From Ruminococcaceae bacterium UBA7080 (GTDB lineage: Bacteria > Bacillota > Clostridia > Oscillospirales > Acutalibacteraceae): DNA of 64,000 nt. The DNA is taken from NCBI GenBank assembly GCA_002493595.1, contig DKZG01000002.1, positions 1,567 through 65,566 on the forward strand, read 5' to 3'. Below are positions 48,879-57,445 of the stretch, piece by piece. Positions within the stretch are counted from its first letter, which is position 1. Every line of letters begins with the position of its first letter. A model generated the notes under the pieces. The model searched no databases, was not told where the DNA came from, and worked only from the letters and a program-made list of their open reading frames with translations. The position numbers and the translations under genes were made by a program.

Positions 48879-49949
48879 ATGCAAATGACTTTTCGCTGGT
48901 TTGGCAAGGAAAAGGATACTGTTTCCCTTGAACAAATCAAGCAGATACCGGGGGTCGTGGGTGTTGTTCCCGCTCTTCATTATCTTCCTGCAGGTGAAGC
49001 ATGGGGTATGGAGGATGTGCAGAAAATGTATGATGAGATAACTGCCCAGGGTCTCACAATGGAATGTATTGAAAGTGTTAATGTGCATGAAGATATTAAG
49101 CTTGGACTGCCATCGCGTGACAAGCTTATTGAAAATTATAAAACATCTATCAAAAATCTAGCAAAAGTTGGAGTTAAAGTTATATGCTATAACTTTATGC
49201 CTGTTTTTGATTGGACAAGAACAGATTTATATATGCCTCTTCCTGACGGTTCTACCTGTCTTTGTTATGACGGCAAGCAGGTTGAGGGCAAGTCTCCCGA
49301 GGATATGTTTAGAGAAATTGATGACAATTCAAACGGTTATGCAATGCCCGGCTGGGAGACGGAAAGAATGGGCGAAATCAAAGAGCTTTTTGAAAAATAT
49401 AAAGGTATAACAGCCGACGATTTATGGGCTAATTTAAAGTATTTTCTTGAAGCAATTATGCCGACCTGTGAGCAATGCGATGTTAAAATGGCAATTCATC
49501 CCGATGATCCGCCTTGGGGTATTTTTGGATTGCCGAGAATCATAACAGGCAAAGCTGCTATAGAAAAGCTGCTTGAAATGGTGCCCAGCAAGTATAACGG
49601 ACTTACCCTTTGCACAGGCTCATTGGGTGCAAGTGCCGATAATGATATGGTGGAGATTATTAAGGCAGCCGGTGACAGAATTTATTTTGCTCACCTTCGC
49701 AATGTTTCAATCAATAATCAGTGGTTCAACGAAACCGCACATGAAAGTGAAGCAGGCTCTCTTGATATGTATGAGATTGTTAAAGCTTTGCAGGAGGTTG
49801 GATTTGACGGCTATATTCGCCCTGACCACGGCAGAATGATTTGGGGCGAGGTTGCGCGTCCCGGATACGGCCTTTTTGACAGAGCACTCGGCGTAAGCTA
49901 TCTTAATGGTCTTTGGGAAGCCGTAGAGAAAAGCAGAAAGGAAAAATAA
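48879..49949 (+). CDS. uxuA: Mannonate dehydratase
   Basis: This 356-residue enzyme converts D-mannonate to 2-keto-3-deoxygluconate in hexuronate degradation. The N-terminal TFRWFGKEKD, the NVHEDIKLG segment and metal-binding His/Cys region near HPDDPPWG fit UxuA, and length is normal for Firmicute members. A strong AAGGAGGT site precedes the ATG. It is followed after 3 nt by an SDR that probably makes the mannonate. Confidence 0.93.
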   Translation: MQMTFRWFGKEKDTVSLEQIKQIPGVVGVVPALHYLPAGEAWGMEDVQKMYDEITAQGLTMECIESVNVHEDIKLGLPSRDKLIENYKTSIKNLAKVGVKVICYNFMPVFDWTRTDLYMPLPDGSTCLCYDGKQVEGKSPEDMFREIDDNSNGYAMPGWETERMGEIKELFEKYKGITADDLWANLKYFLEAIMPTCEQCDVKMAIHPDDPPWGIFGLPRIITGKAAIEKLLEMVPSKYNGLTLCTGSLGASADNDMVEIIKAAGDRIYFAHLRNVSINNQWFNETAHESEAGSLDMYEIVKALQEVGFDGYIRPDHGRMIWGEVARPGYGLFDRALGVSYLNGLWEAVEKSRKEK

Positions 49950-49952
49950 ATT

Positions 49953-50804
49953 ATGTTTAATCATGAAAATTTAAAAGGACGAGTAGCAGTAGTAACAGGC
50001 GGCGGCGGTGTGCTTTGTGCTGCATTTGCAAAAACACTTGCAGAACAAGGCTGCAAGGTGGCAGTGCTGGACTTAAATAAGGAAGCCGCACAGCAGTGTG
50101 CTGATGAAATAAATGCAGCCGGAGGACAGGCTATCGCAGTCGGATGCAATGCGCTTGATCTTGAGTCAATGGAAGCAGCAAGAGCGCAGATTAATGAAAA
50201 GCTGGGAAGCTGCGATATTCTTCTTAACGGTGCGGGAGGCAATAATCCAAAGGGCTCAACAACAAAGGATACACTCGAAAAAATTGATCTGATTCAGAAA
50301 GACGAGAATATTAAAACTTTCTTTGACCTTGATCCTAACGGAATTAGTTTTGTATTTAATCTTAATTTTCTTGGTACACTGATTCCGACACAGGTATTTG
50401 CAAAGGATATGGCGGAGAAGGAAGCAGGCACAATCATTATGGTAACATCAATGAATGCTTATCGTCCGCTTACTCGTATTCCGGCTTACAGCGCAGCAAA
50501 AGCAGCGGTTAAAAACTTTACGGAATGGATGGCTGTTCATTTTGCACCGCTTGGTATTCGTGTAAACGCAATTGCACCCGGTTTCTTCTCTACAAAGCAG
50601 AATAAAACATTGCTTTGGAATGAAGACGGAACGCCGACTGAAAGAACCGGAAAAATTCTTGCAGCAACACCAATGGCTCGTTTTGGTGAAGCAGATGAGC
50701 TTGCAGGAACTCTCCTTTTCCTTTGTGATGAAGCTTATTCAGGTTTTATCACAGGTGTTAATATTCCTGTTGACGGAGGCTTTAACGCTTATTCAGGTGT
50801 ATAG
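49953..50804 (+). CDS. uxuB: SDR-family oxidoreductase, probable D-mannonate (fructuronate) reductase
   Basis: This 283-residue short-chain dehydrogenase has a Gly-rich VTGGGGVLC nucleotide loop and the catalytic YSAAK, with the Ser upstream. It probably interconverts D-fructuronate and D-mannonate with NAD(P). The SDR type (as YjmF) replaces the unrelated long-chain UxuB of Enterobacteria in Firmicutes. The 3-nt gap to uxuA and the shared context decide the call. Other SDR substrates are possible. Confidence 0.8.
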   Translation: MFNHENLKGRVAVVTGGGGVLCAAFAKTLAEQGCKVAVLDLNKEAAQQCADEINAAGGQAIAVGCNALDLESMEAARAQINEKLGSCDILLNGAGGNNPKGSTTKDTLEKIDLIQKDENIKTFFDLDPNGISFVFNLNFLGTLIPTQVFAKDMAEKEAGTIIMVTSMNAYRPLTRIPAYSAAKAAVKNFTEWMAVHFAPLGIRVNAIAPGFFSTKQNKTLLWNEDGTPTERTGKILAATPMARFGEADELAGTLLFLCDEAYSGFITGVNIPVDGGFNAYSGV

Positions 50805-50815
50805 TTAATATTTTG

Positions 50816-50872
50816 GGCGGCGTAAGGCAGTGGCTCACATATGTGTGCTGCCGGTTATATGCCGCCTTTTTT
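50816..50872 (+). terminator. Nested hairpin with T-run between uxu genes and GH30
   Basis: The outer 9-bp stem (50816-50824 with 50858-50866) encloses GGCAG/CTGCC (50826-50830 with 50848-50852) and an inner CACAT/ATGTG palindrome (50836-50845). A T6 run follows, ending against the GH30 ribosome site GGAGGT at 50873. It can serve as terminator or as an attenuator for GH30. Confidence 0.7.
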
Positions 50873-50885
50873 GGAGGTGCAGCTT

Positions 50886-52493
50886 GTGAGTGATAACAAA
50901 ACAAAAAAAAGGACAATCAGTATTCTAATTGTCTTTTTGCTGATGATTGCGGGTATAGGAGCTTATATTATGTTTGGTATAGTTGGTGTTGATGAAAAGC
51001 GCACCTATGCTGAAAGTGATGTTGCTTTGAGCAATGTTAACACAGGGAAAACAGTTATCGATGATACAGTTACATATCAACAAATGAACGGCTTTGGTGC
51101 ATCTGCATGCTGGTGGGCTCAGGATGTTGGCCAATGGGATAACTGCAGCGAAATTTTATCTTATTTGTATGACCGTGAAAAGGGTATAGGTCTTAATATA
51201 TATCGTTATAATCTTGGTGCGGGATCTAAGGGTGATAAAAGAATTTTGACTGAAAACAGATCCACGCAATGTTTTCTTAATAAAGACGGTTCGTATGATT
51301 TCAGCAGGGATGCAGCGGCTCAGAAGGCTTTGGAATTTGCAAAAAAATCTGCCGGAGACCATTTGCGTGTGACTCTTTTTTGCAATAGCGCACCTGTAAG
51401 CCTTACTAAAAACGGTGCCGGATACGGTGAGCCTTATAAAGATGAAAATGAACCTTGGGTATCTAATCTTGAAGAAGAGAATTACGATAAATTTGCTGAT
51501 TTTTGCTACAAGAGTGCAGATTATTTTATTGGTAAAGGGTATCGTGTTACAGATGTTTCACCGATGAATGAACCGCAGTTTAGCTGGGCGGCGTGGTATA
51601 ATAAGGATGGATCGGTTTCTGTCAATCAGGAGGGCTGTCATTATTCAAAAACCGAAGCGGCAGCATTATATAATGCAATGATTGATCGGTTTTCAGGCTC
51701 TGCGTTAGAGGGAAAAGGATGTAAAATCTCTATGTTTGAGTCAAGCTCTGCTGAGGGTGAGGGCTCAGCCTGTGCGGCTTATCTTGATTGTCTTCTCGGC
51801 AAAGGACCGAAATATGTTTTTAAAAACAAAAAAATAAGGGAATATTTTGATACGGTGAGTCTGCATTCTTATTGGACATCGGCACAGACTAAGCAACAGG
51901 CAGCTGAGTATATCGCAGATAAGTATTCAAAATATGATGTTGTATGTACGGAATATTGCCAGATGACGGATGATGAAAACACCGGCGTTCATCAGCTTAT
52001 TTCAGCCGAAAAGAACGGCACCAATGGTATGACCATTGATTACGGTGTTGCTATGGCAAAGGTGATTGCTGATGATTTGACTATTTTTAATGCCAAGGAA
52101 TGGGATTGGTGGACTGCGTGCTCATACGGTGTTTATACAGACGGTCTTATTTATCTTAATCCGGATAATCATAAGGATATTCGCTTGTCAAAAAGATTTT
52201 GGTGTATGGGCAATTTTTCCAAATTTATCAGAGAGGGTGCAACACGTGTTGCGTTTTCAAGCGGGATTGATACCGTTTGCGGATGTGCATTTGTTAATCT
52301 TGATAACAGCACGGCTGTGGTATATGTTAATGACACAGACAAGGATGAAACAAGTACAGTGGAGTGCTTGGGTGATTACAGTGTTTATACTACCAGCAGC
52401 AAATATGATCTTGAAAAGACTGCATCAGGTAAAGCAGGAGATGTGAAGATTTCACTGCCGGCAAAGTCTGTGGTTACAGTCATTTTTAAATAA
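50886..52493 (+). CDS. GH30-family glycoside hydrolase, membrane-anchored
   Basis: This 535-residue protein has an N-terminal anchor (about 10-32) and a GH30 TIM barrel plus beta-sandwich. MNGFGASACWWAQ near the barrel start and the acid/base Glu229 in SPMNEPQ and nucleophile Glu356 in CTEYCQ are visible. It resembles the endo-beta-1,6-galactanase group, but glucosylceramidase- or xylanase-type activities remain possible. The start is GTG 50886, 7 nt after GGAGGT. The longer frame from 50841 begins within the hairpin. It would act outside the cell, near sugar genes for hexuronates. Confidence 0.8.
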   Translation: MSDNKTKKRTISILIVFLLMIAGIGAYIMFGIVGVDEKRTYAESDVALSNVNTGKTVIDDTVTYQQMNGFGASACWWAQDVGQWDNCSEILSYLYDREKGIGLNIYRYNLGAGSKGDKRILTENRSTQCFLNKDGSYDFSRDAAAQKALEFAKKSAGDHLRVTLFCNSAPVSLTKNGAGYGEPYKDENEPWVSNLEEENYDKFADFCYKSADYFIGKGYRVTDVSPMNEPQFSWAAWYNKDGSVSVNQEGCHYSKTEAAALYNAMIDRFSGSALEGKGCKISMFESSSAEGEGSACAAYLDCLLGKGPKYVFKNKKIREYFDTVSLHSYWTSAQTKQQAAEYIADKYSKYDVVCTEYCQMTDDENTGVHQLISAEKNGTNGMTIDYGVAMAKVIADDLTIFNAKEWDWWTACSYGVYTDGLIYLNPDNHKDIRLSKRFWCMGNFSKFIREGATRVAFSSGIDTVCGCAFVNLDNSTAVVYVNDTDKDETSTVECLGDYSVYTTSSKYDLEKTASGKAGDVKISLPAKSVVTVIFK

Positions 52494-52513
52494 TAATTTT
52501 TTGACAGGATGCT

Positions 52514-52999
52514 TTAATCATAGCTGTTTGCACCGAGAATGTGTATTCCAAGTGCCGAAGCGTAGTTGTAAGTATCAAGTTTTCTCATATAAGCATCATC
52601 TGTATGAGCTGCAACAAGGGGTACACCATCCAGAAAGCCTGTTACAATAAGCGTATGATAATATACTATACTGTTATTCAGACTGATAAAATCACCGATT
52701 TCCAGTTGATTTAAAGGTGCTGCATTTGCAAAAGGACCGATGCTTTTATTATGAAGCATAAATTTTTTAAAATGCTCGGCACTTGACCATGCTGCAGCTC
52801 TGTCATCCGGTGTGTTATAATACCAGCCGGTATCCTTTTCGTAGTTCATGATTCCTACTCCGGCATAAAGGCATTGCGATGCGAAGTTTGTGCAGTCGCC
52901 GCCGATGCCGTCAAAATTCAGATATTTACGGTTTCTTTTGTTTGCCCATTCTTGGGCATAGCTGAGTGCTGCATTTCTGTTGTATTCATTAAAATGCAT
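52514..52999 (-). CDS. Putative amidase-domain protein (Amidase_6 type)
   Basis: This 161-residue protein has the NRNAALSYAQEWANKRN start, then GGDCTNFASQ with the probable nucleophile Cys and a later His in YYHTLIV, as in the putative amidase domain family common in Firmicutes. It has no signal peptide. Family members often sit in larger surface proteins. Here the domain stands alone. AAAAGGAG precedes the ATG. Function is inferred only. Confidence 0.82.
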   Translation of the reverse strand: MHFNEYNRNAALSYAQEWANKRNRKYLNFDGIGGDCTNFASQCLYAGVGIMNYEKDTGWYYNTPDDRAAAWSSAEHFKKFMLHNKSIGPFANAAPLNQLEIGDFISLNNSIVYYHTLIVTGFLDGVPLVAAHTDDAYMRKLDTYNYASALGIHILGANSYD

Positions 53000-53054
53000 G
53001 GGAAATCTCCTTTTGGTTTAAGTGTTCAATTTAATTATACTTTGGATTATAATA

Positions 53055-53096
53055 AAAAATGCGATGAAACATAAATTTTTGTTTCATCGCATTTTT
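53055..53096. terminator. Hairpin downstream of yfbR
   Basis: A perfect 16-bp stem (53055-53070 with 53081-53096) with a 10-nt loop follows the yfbR stop. It also lies between yfbR and the amidase gene. Confidence 0.85.
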
Positions 53097-53097
53097 C

Positions 53098-53682
53098 TTA
53101 TTTTGTATGCTCATCAAGCGTCAGATAATAGCCTTTTAGAAAATTTTCTTTGAAATATTTAACCTCTTCAAGTGAAATCTCGTCAATTAGTTTCTCCTGT
53201 GCTTCAAGTGCTTTTTCAAATTCAAGGTTGCCCATTCGGTGTTCTTCTATGCATTTGATTAATGCACTGATTTTATCTGCAGCTTTTACAAGTACCCAGA
53301 GTTCTCTGTCACATTCCTGCTTTTCGAAAAGCGGCAGATAATCGCTTTTGAATTCCTCCGGCAGCATAGACAGCAGCCTTTCGCCTGCAACATGCTCAAC
53401 ATCCTTGTAAACATCCCTTATATTATCGTTATAGTATTTAACAGGTGTAGGCATATCACCGGTAATTACCTCTGTGGTATCATGGTAGAGAGCCAAAAGA
53501 CAGGCTCTTTCGGCATCATAGTTTTTGCCGAATTTTTTATTTCCTATCAGTGCAAGTGCATGTGCAATTACAGCAACGGAGTGACTGTGTTCAGCTATAT
53601 TTTCTTTAGAGGTATTTCGCATTAAAGCCCATCTGTCAATAAGCTTCATACGATTGACCATTGCAAAAAAGTTGCTGCTCAT
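53098..53682 (-). CDS. yfbR: HD-domain 5'-deoxynucleotidase, YfbR-like
   Basis: This 194-residue HD-domain phosphohydrolase matches YfbR, which dephosphorylates deoxyribonucleoside monophosphates. Metal ligands are visible in the EHSHSV segment and HDTTE (the HD pair). It begins inside the end of aspS, with a TAATG junction (1-nt overlap) and a GGAGG site within aspS. It is the last gene of the hisS-aspS unit. Confidence 0.85.
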   Translation of the reverse strand: MSSNFFAMVNRMKLIDRWALMRNTSKENIAEHSHSVAVIAHALALIGNKKFGKNYDAERACLLALYHDTTEVITGDMPTPVKYYNDNIRDVYKDVEHVAGERLLSMLPEEFKSDYLPLFEKQECDRELWVLVKAADKISALIKCIEEHRMGNLEFEKALEAQEKLIDEISLEEVKYFKENFLKGYYLTLDEHTK

Positions 53683-55469
53683 TATTGCTCCTCCGACTTT
53701 GCAATTTCAATGCCGAGCTCGTCAAGCTGTATGTTATCAATACGGCTCGGTGCACCGCTCATCAGCTCGCTGGCATTTTGTACTTTAGGAAATGCAGTTA
53801 CGTCTCTCAAGTTGTCAGCGCCGCAGATAATCATGGCAAGTCTGTCAAGGCCTATACCCATACCGCCGTGAGGGGGTGATGCATAATGGTATGCTTCAAC
53901 AAGAAATCCAAATTTTGCGTCGATTTCATCCTGCTCCATGCCAAGCAGTTCAAACATTTTGTTTTGCAGTTCGCAGTCGGTAATTCTCATTGAACCGGAA
54001 GAAAGCTCAGTTCCGTTTAAAACAAGGTCAAATGCCTTTGCTCGTACCTTTCCCTTGTCTGTATCAAGGTATCCGATGCATTCTTCCATAGGCATAGTAA
54101 ACGGATGATGCATTGCCACCCATTCACCGGTTTCTTCGTCCTGTTCAAAGAATGGCATTTCGGTAATCCAAAGGTAGTTCCATTTGCCTTGCGGGATTAT
54201 ATCAAGCTCTTTGGCGATAATAAGTCTTAATGAACCGAGAATAGAAAGTGCCGAAGATGTCTTATCCGATATAATAAACACACAGTCGCCTTTTTCGGCT
54301 TTCAGCTCAGAGAGGAGACAATCAAGTTCATCGTCCTTTAAAAATTTGTTAAAGGAACAGCTCGGTGTATCATCCGCCCATCGAATATATGCCAGGCCCT
54401 TTGCACCTATTCCCTTGGCATGCTCGGTAAGCTTGTCAATTTTTTTTCTTGTATAAACGGATGCAGCGTTTTTTGCAACAATGGCTTTGACGGATCCACC
54501 GTCAGCAATGGCATTTTTAAATACAATAAAATCTGTTTTATCTGCCCACTCGGTAATATCCTGAATCAGCATATCAAAACGTGTATCCGGCTTGTCCGAG
54601 CCGTATTTTTCCATCGCATCGGCAAAAGTCATGCGGGGAAGGGGCATAGGGATATCAACGTTTACGATCTCTTTCATAAGAGCAGAGATAAAGCCCTCGG
54701 CCATTTCCATAATATCATCCGTATCCACAAATGACATTTCAAGGTCGATTTGAGTGAATTCAGGCTGTCTGTCCGCTCTTAAATCCTCATCTCTGAAGCA
54801 ACGGGCTAGCTGAATATATCGGTCAAATCCGGCTACCATACAAAGCTGTTTATAAATCTGAGGGGATTGCGGCAGTGCGTAGAATTTACCATTATGAATA
54901 CGTGACGGTACAACATAGTCTCTTGCACCTTCAGGTGTGGATTTAATCATCATTGGTGTTTCAATTTCGATAAAATCATTTTCATAAAAGTAATCTCTTG
55001 CGATTTTTGCAATTTTGTGACGCATTAAAATATTTTGTGTTAGCTTTTGATTTCTTAAATTTAAATAACGGTATTTAAGAGTAGTTTCATCGCCGACCTT
55101 TTCTGAATTTACAATTTCAAAAGGCGGGGTCTCGGATTTTGAAATAATGCGAAATTCTTTTACGTTAATCTCTATTTCACCGGTGGGAATTTCCTTGTTT
55201 TTACTTTCCCTTTCACATACTGTGCCTACAGCTGCTACAACGTACTCCGATCTTACAGACTGAGCCTTTGTAAAAACCTCTCTGTCAGTTGTATCATTAA
55301 AGGAAAGCTGAATAATGCCTGTTCTGTCCCTTAAATCAATAAATATAAGATTACCGAGGTCGCGCTGTCTTTGACACCAGCCAAAAAGCGTAACCTCTTT
55401 GCCGGCATCCGAAAGCCTGAGTTTGCCGCAGTAATTTGTTCTTTTTAAGCCTTTAATCGTTTCTGCCAT
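53682..55469 (-). CDS. aspS: Aspartyl-tRNA synthetase
   Basis: This 595-residue bacterial-type class II synthetase has an N-terminal OB-fold, the class II core and a GAD insertion. Motif segments FRDEDLRADRQPEFTQ and GMGIGLDRL are visible. GAGGAGAA precedes the ATG. It overlaps the hisS end by 17 nt. The downstream yfbR gene begins in its stop. Confidence 0.96.
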   Translation of the reverse strand: MAETIKGLKRTNYCGKLRLSDAGKEVTLFGWCQRQRDLGNLIFIDLRDRTGIIQLSFNDTTDREVFTKAQSVRSEYVVAAVGTVCERESKNKEIPTGEIEINVKEFRIISKSETPPFEIVNSEKVGDETTLKYRYLNLRNQKLTQNILMRHKIAKIARDYFYENDFIEIETPMMIKSTPEGARDYVVPSRIHNGKFYALPQSPQIYKQLCMVAGFDRYIQLARCFRDEDLRADRQPEFTQIDLEMSFVDTDDIMEMAEGFISALMKEIVNVDIPMPLPRMTFADAMEKYGSDKPDTRFDMLIQDITEWADKTDFIVFKNAIADGGSVKAIVAKNAASVYTRKKIDKLTEHAKGIGAKGLAYIRWADDTPSCSFNKFLKDDELDCLLSELKAEKGDCVFIISDKTSSALSILGSLRLIIAKELDIIPQGKWNYLWITEMPFFEQDEETGEWVAMHHPFTMPMEECIGYLDTDKGKVRAKAFDLVLNGTELSSGSMRITDCELQNKMFELLGMEQDEIDAKFGFLVEAYHYASPPHGGMGIGLDRLAMIICGADNLRDVTAFPKVQNASELMSGAPSRIDNIQLDELGIEIAKSEEQ

Positions 55470-56820
55470 GTTCGTTCTCCTCTTTATTTAAGCCGAAAAG
55501 TGAACTGAAATCAAATTCCTCTCCGTTTATTTCAAGGTCAGCCAGTTGGTCCGAAAGAGATATATTATAAAACCCACTGACGAATGTATCCAGGGCGATT
55601 TCGGTTTCCTCGCCTGTAGTCATATTTTTAAGCTTTGCAATTTTTGTGTCAACCTCGTTATCACCGATAACAATATTGAACTTTGCACCGAGCTTATCGG
55701 CATATTTCATTTGGGCACGCAGCGAGCGTTGATTTAAATCCATCAGTGCAGTAAAGCCTTCAGCTCTCATGTCACTTACAATTTCAGCTGCTTTAAGTGT
55801 TGCTTTATCACCAAGTGCTGCAACAAAAAGATCAGGTGTATTTGCAGCAGGGAAAGGTGCATTCTGTGCCTCCAGAAGAAGCATAAGCCTTTCCAGACCC
55901 ATTGCAAATCCCAGCGAAGGCGTTTTTTGCCCGCCCAGTTCATCAACAAGTCCATCATATCTTCCGCCGCCGCACACTGTGCCCTGTGCACCTATTGAAT
56001 TAGAGATGAATTCGAACACGGTTTTTGTATAATAATCAAGGCCTCTTACAATTTTTGGATTGATTTTATAATCAATGTTCATTGCTTTAAGATAATTTTG
56101 AACACTATCAAAGTGCTCTCGGCATTCCTCGCAAAGATAATCCGTTACAACCGGCGCATGCTTTGCAATTTCTGAGCAGACAGGGCTTTTGCAGTCAAGA
56201 ATTCTCATGGGATTTCTCTCAAGTCTGTCCTGACAGGTTGAGCAAAGCTCATCTCGTCTGTCTGAAAAATATTCTTTAAGAGCTTTGTGATATTCAGCGC
56301 GGCAGACGGGGCAGCCGATTGAATTGATTTCAAGACTCAGCTCTTTAACCTGAAGTGTGTCGAAAATGGATTTGCCAAGGGCAATAAGTTCAGCGTCAGC
56401 GAGTGGTGAGGATGTGCCGAAGCATTCAACACCAAATTGGTGAAACTCTCTTAATCTGCCGGCCTGCGGCTTTTCATATCTGAAGCATGGGCCGATATAG
56501 CATACCTTTTGCGGCAGTGCTTCATTGCAAAGACCGTTTTCGAGATATGAACGTACGGCACCTGCCGTTCCTTCAGGCCGCAGAGTAATGGAACGTCCTG
56601 CCTTGTCATCAAAAGTATACATTTCCTTTTGAACGACATCTGTTGTATCGCCCACACCGCGCTGAAACAGCTCGGTGTGCTCAAACATGGGGGTTCTGAT
56701 TTCCTTGTATCCGAATTTTTCTGCAATATCAAGTGCAGTGGCTTCTATATACTGGTTTTTATGGACATCTTTAGGCAAAACATCCTTTGTACCTTTAATT
56801 GCTTTTGTAACAAGTGCCAT
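55453..56820 (-). CDS. hisS: Histidyl-tRNA synthetase
   Basis: This 455-residue class II synthetase has the N-terminal KGTKDVLP segment, motif 2 in CFRYEKPQAGR, and the His-A motif region LDYYTKTVFEF. A CXXC pair (CSTCQD) is visible. CGGAGGCAC precedes the ATG. The hisS-aspS order is normal in Firmicutes. It is terminated by coupling into aspS. Confidence 0.96.
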   Translation of the reverse strand: MALVTKAIKGTKDVLPKDVHKNQYIEATALDIAEKFGYKEIRTPMFEHTELFQRGVGDTTDVVQKEMYTFDDKAGRSITLRPEGTAGAVRSYLENGLCNEALPQKVCYIGPCFRYEKPQAGRLREFHQFGVECFGTSSPLADAELIALGKSIFDTLQVKELSLEINSIGCPVCRAEYHKALKEYFSDRRDELCSTCQDRLERNPMRILDCKSPVCSEIAKHAPVVTDYLCEECREHFDSVQNYLKAMNIDYKINPKIVRGLDYYTKTVFEFISNSIGAQGTVCGGGRYDGLVDELGGQKTPSLGFAMGLERLMLLLEAQNAPFPAANTPDLFVAALGDKATLKAAEIVSDMRAEGFTALMDLNQRSLRAQMKYADKLGAKFNIVIGDNEVDTKIAKLKNMTTGEETEIALDTFVSGFYNISLSDQLADLEINGEEFDFSSLFGLNKEENEHGRND

Positions 56821-56858
56821 AAATGTGCCTCCGAAAATAAAGTGTATGTAAGAAAATA

Positions 56859-56892
56859 GGGTGAGCTGTTTAGCATAAGCCGAACCTCACCC
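56859..56892 (-). terminator. Terminator of the mgsA-like gene
   Basis: A 7-bp GGGTGAG stem (56859-56865 with 56886-56892), followed on minus by TATTTTCTT, lies 11 nt after the mgsA stop and just before the hisS leader. Confidence 0.62.
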
Positions 56893-56903
56893 ATAATTAT
56901 TTA

Positions 56904-57320
56904 TCACCTTGATGGGTTGTATCTTGGGTTAACAATCTCTCTCCATTCAAAGTCGCCGCGTTCAACGCCTCTTATAAGGGCCTCGGCAGTTGCAATATTG
57001 GTTGCAAACGGAATGTTGTGAACATCACAAAGTCGTAATAAATCATTGTCGTTGGGCTCATGCGGTTTGGGTGAGAGAGGGTCACGAAAGAAAATAAGCA
57101 GATCTATTTCGTTGCAGGCAATTCGGCTGGCAATCTGTTGACCGCCGCCCTGGCTGCCTGAAAGAAAGCAGTTTATTCTAAGACCTGTGGCTTCTGAAAC
57201 AAGCTTGCCTGTTGCGCCTGTGGCACAAACATCATGGCGGCTGATTATGCCGCAGTAAGCGATGCAAAACTGAACAAGCAGTTCCTTTTTTGCATCGTGA
57301 GCAATAAGTGCAATATTCAT
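56904..57320 (-). CDS. mgsA: Methylglyoxal synthase homologue lacking catalytic Asp
   Basis: This 138-residue protein has the MgsA fold, length and motifs, including IALIAHD at the start, TGATGK for phosphate binding, LIFFRDP and the C-terminal region. MgsA makes methylglyoxal from dihydroxyacetone phosphate with Asp71 (E. coli numbering, GGDQQ) as base. Here that position is Gly60 in SQGGGQQ, and E. coli Asp99 and Asp101 become Glu88 and Asn90. Asp9 and Asp80 (E. coli Asp20 and Asp91) remain. So the enzyme may be inactive or altered. It has its own promoter and AGGAGGT site. In other Firmicutes mgsA lies near mreBCD, as here. Confidence 0.8.
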   Translation of the reverse strand: MNIALIAHDAKKELLVQFCIAYCGIISRHDVCATGATGKLVSEATGLRINCFLSGSQGGGQQIASRIACNEIDLLIFFRDPLSPKPHEPNDNDLLRLCDVHNIPFATNIATAEALIRGVERGDFEWREIVNPRYNPSR

Positions 57321-57393
57321 AAAATACCTCCTGTGTATCGTAATTTGTATGGAAGTCTACGGTATCATTTTACTAATTCCTTAAGCAAATAGT

Positions 57394-57422
57394 ATATTAA
57401 CATAATTTTTTTATCTGTTCAA
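57394..57422 (-). promoter_or_regulatory. Sigma-A promoter for mgsA-like gene
   Basis: TTGAAC and TAATAT are separated by 17 bp on the minus strand, just after the PBP2 stop. Confidence 0.65.
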
Positions 57423-57445
57423 TAAAAATTAACAAAATATTGGAA

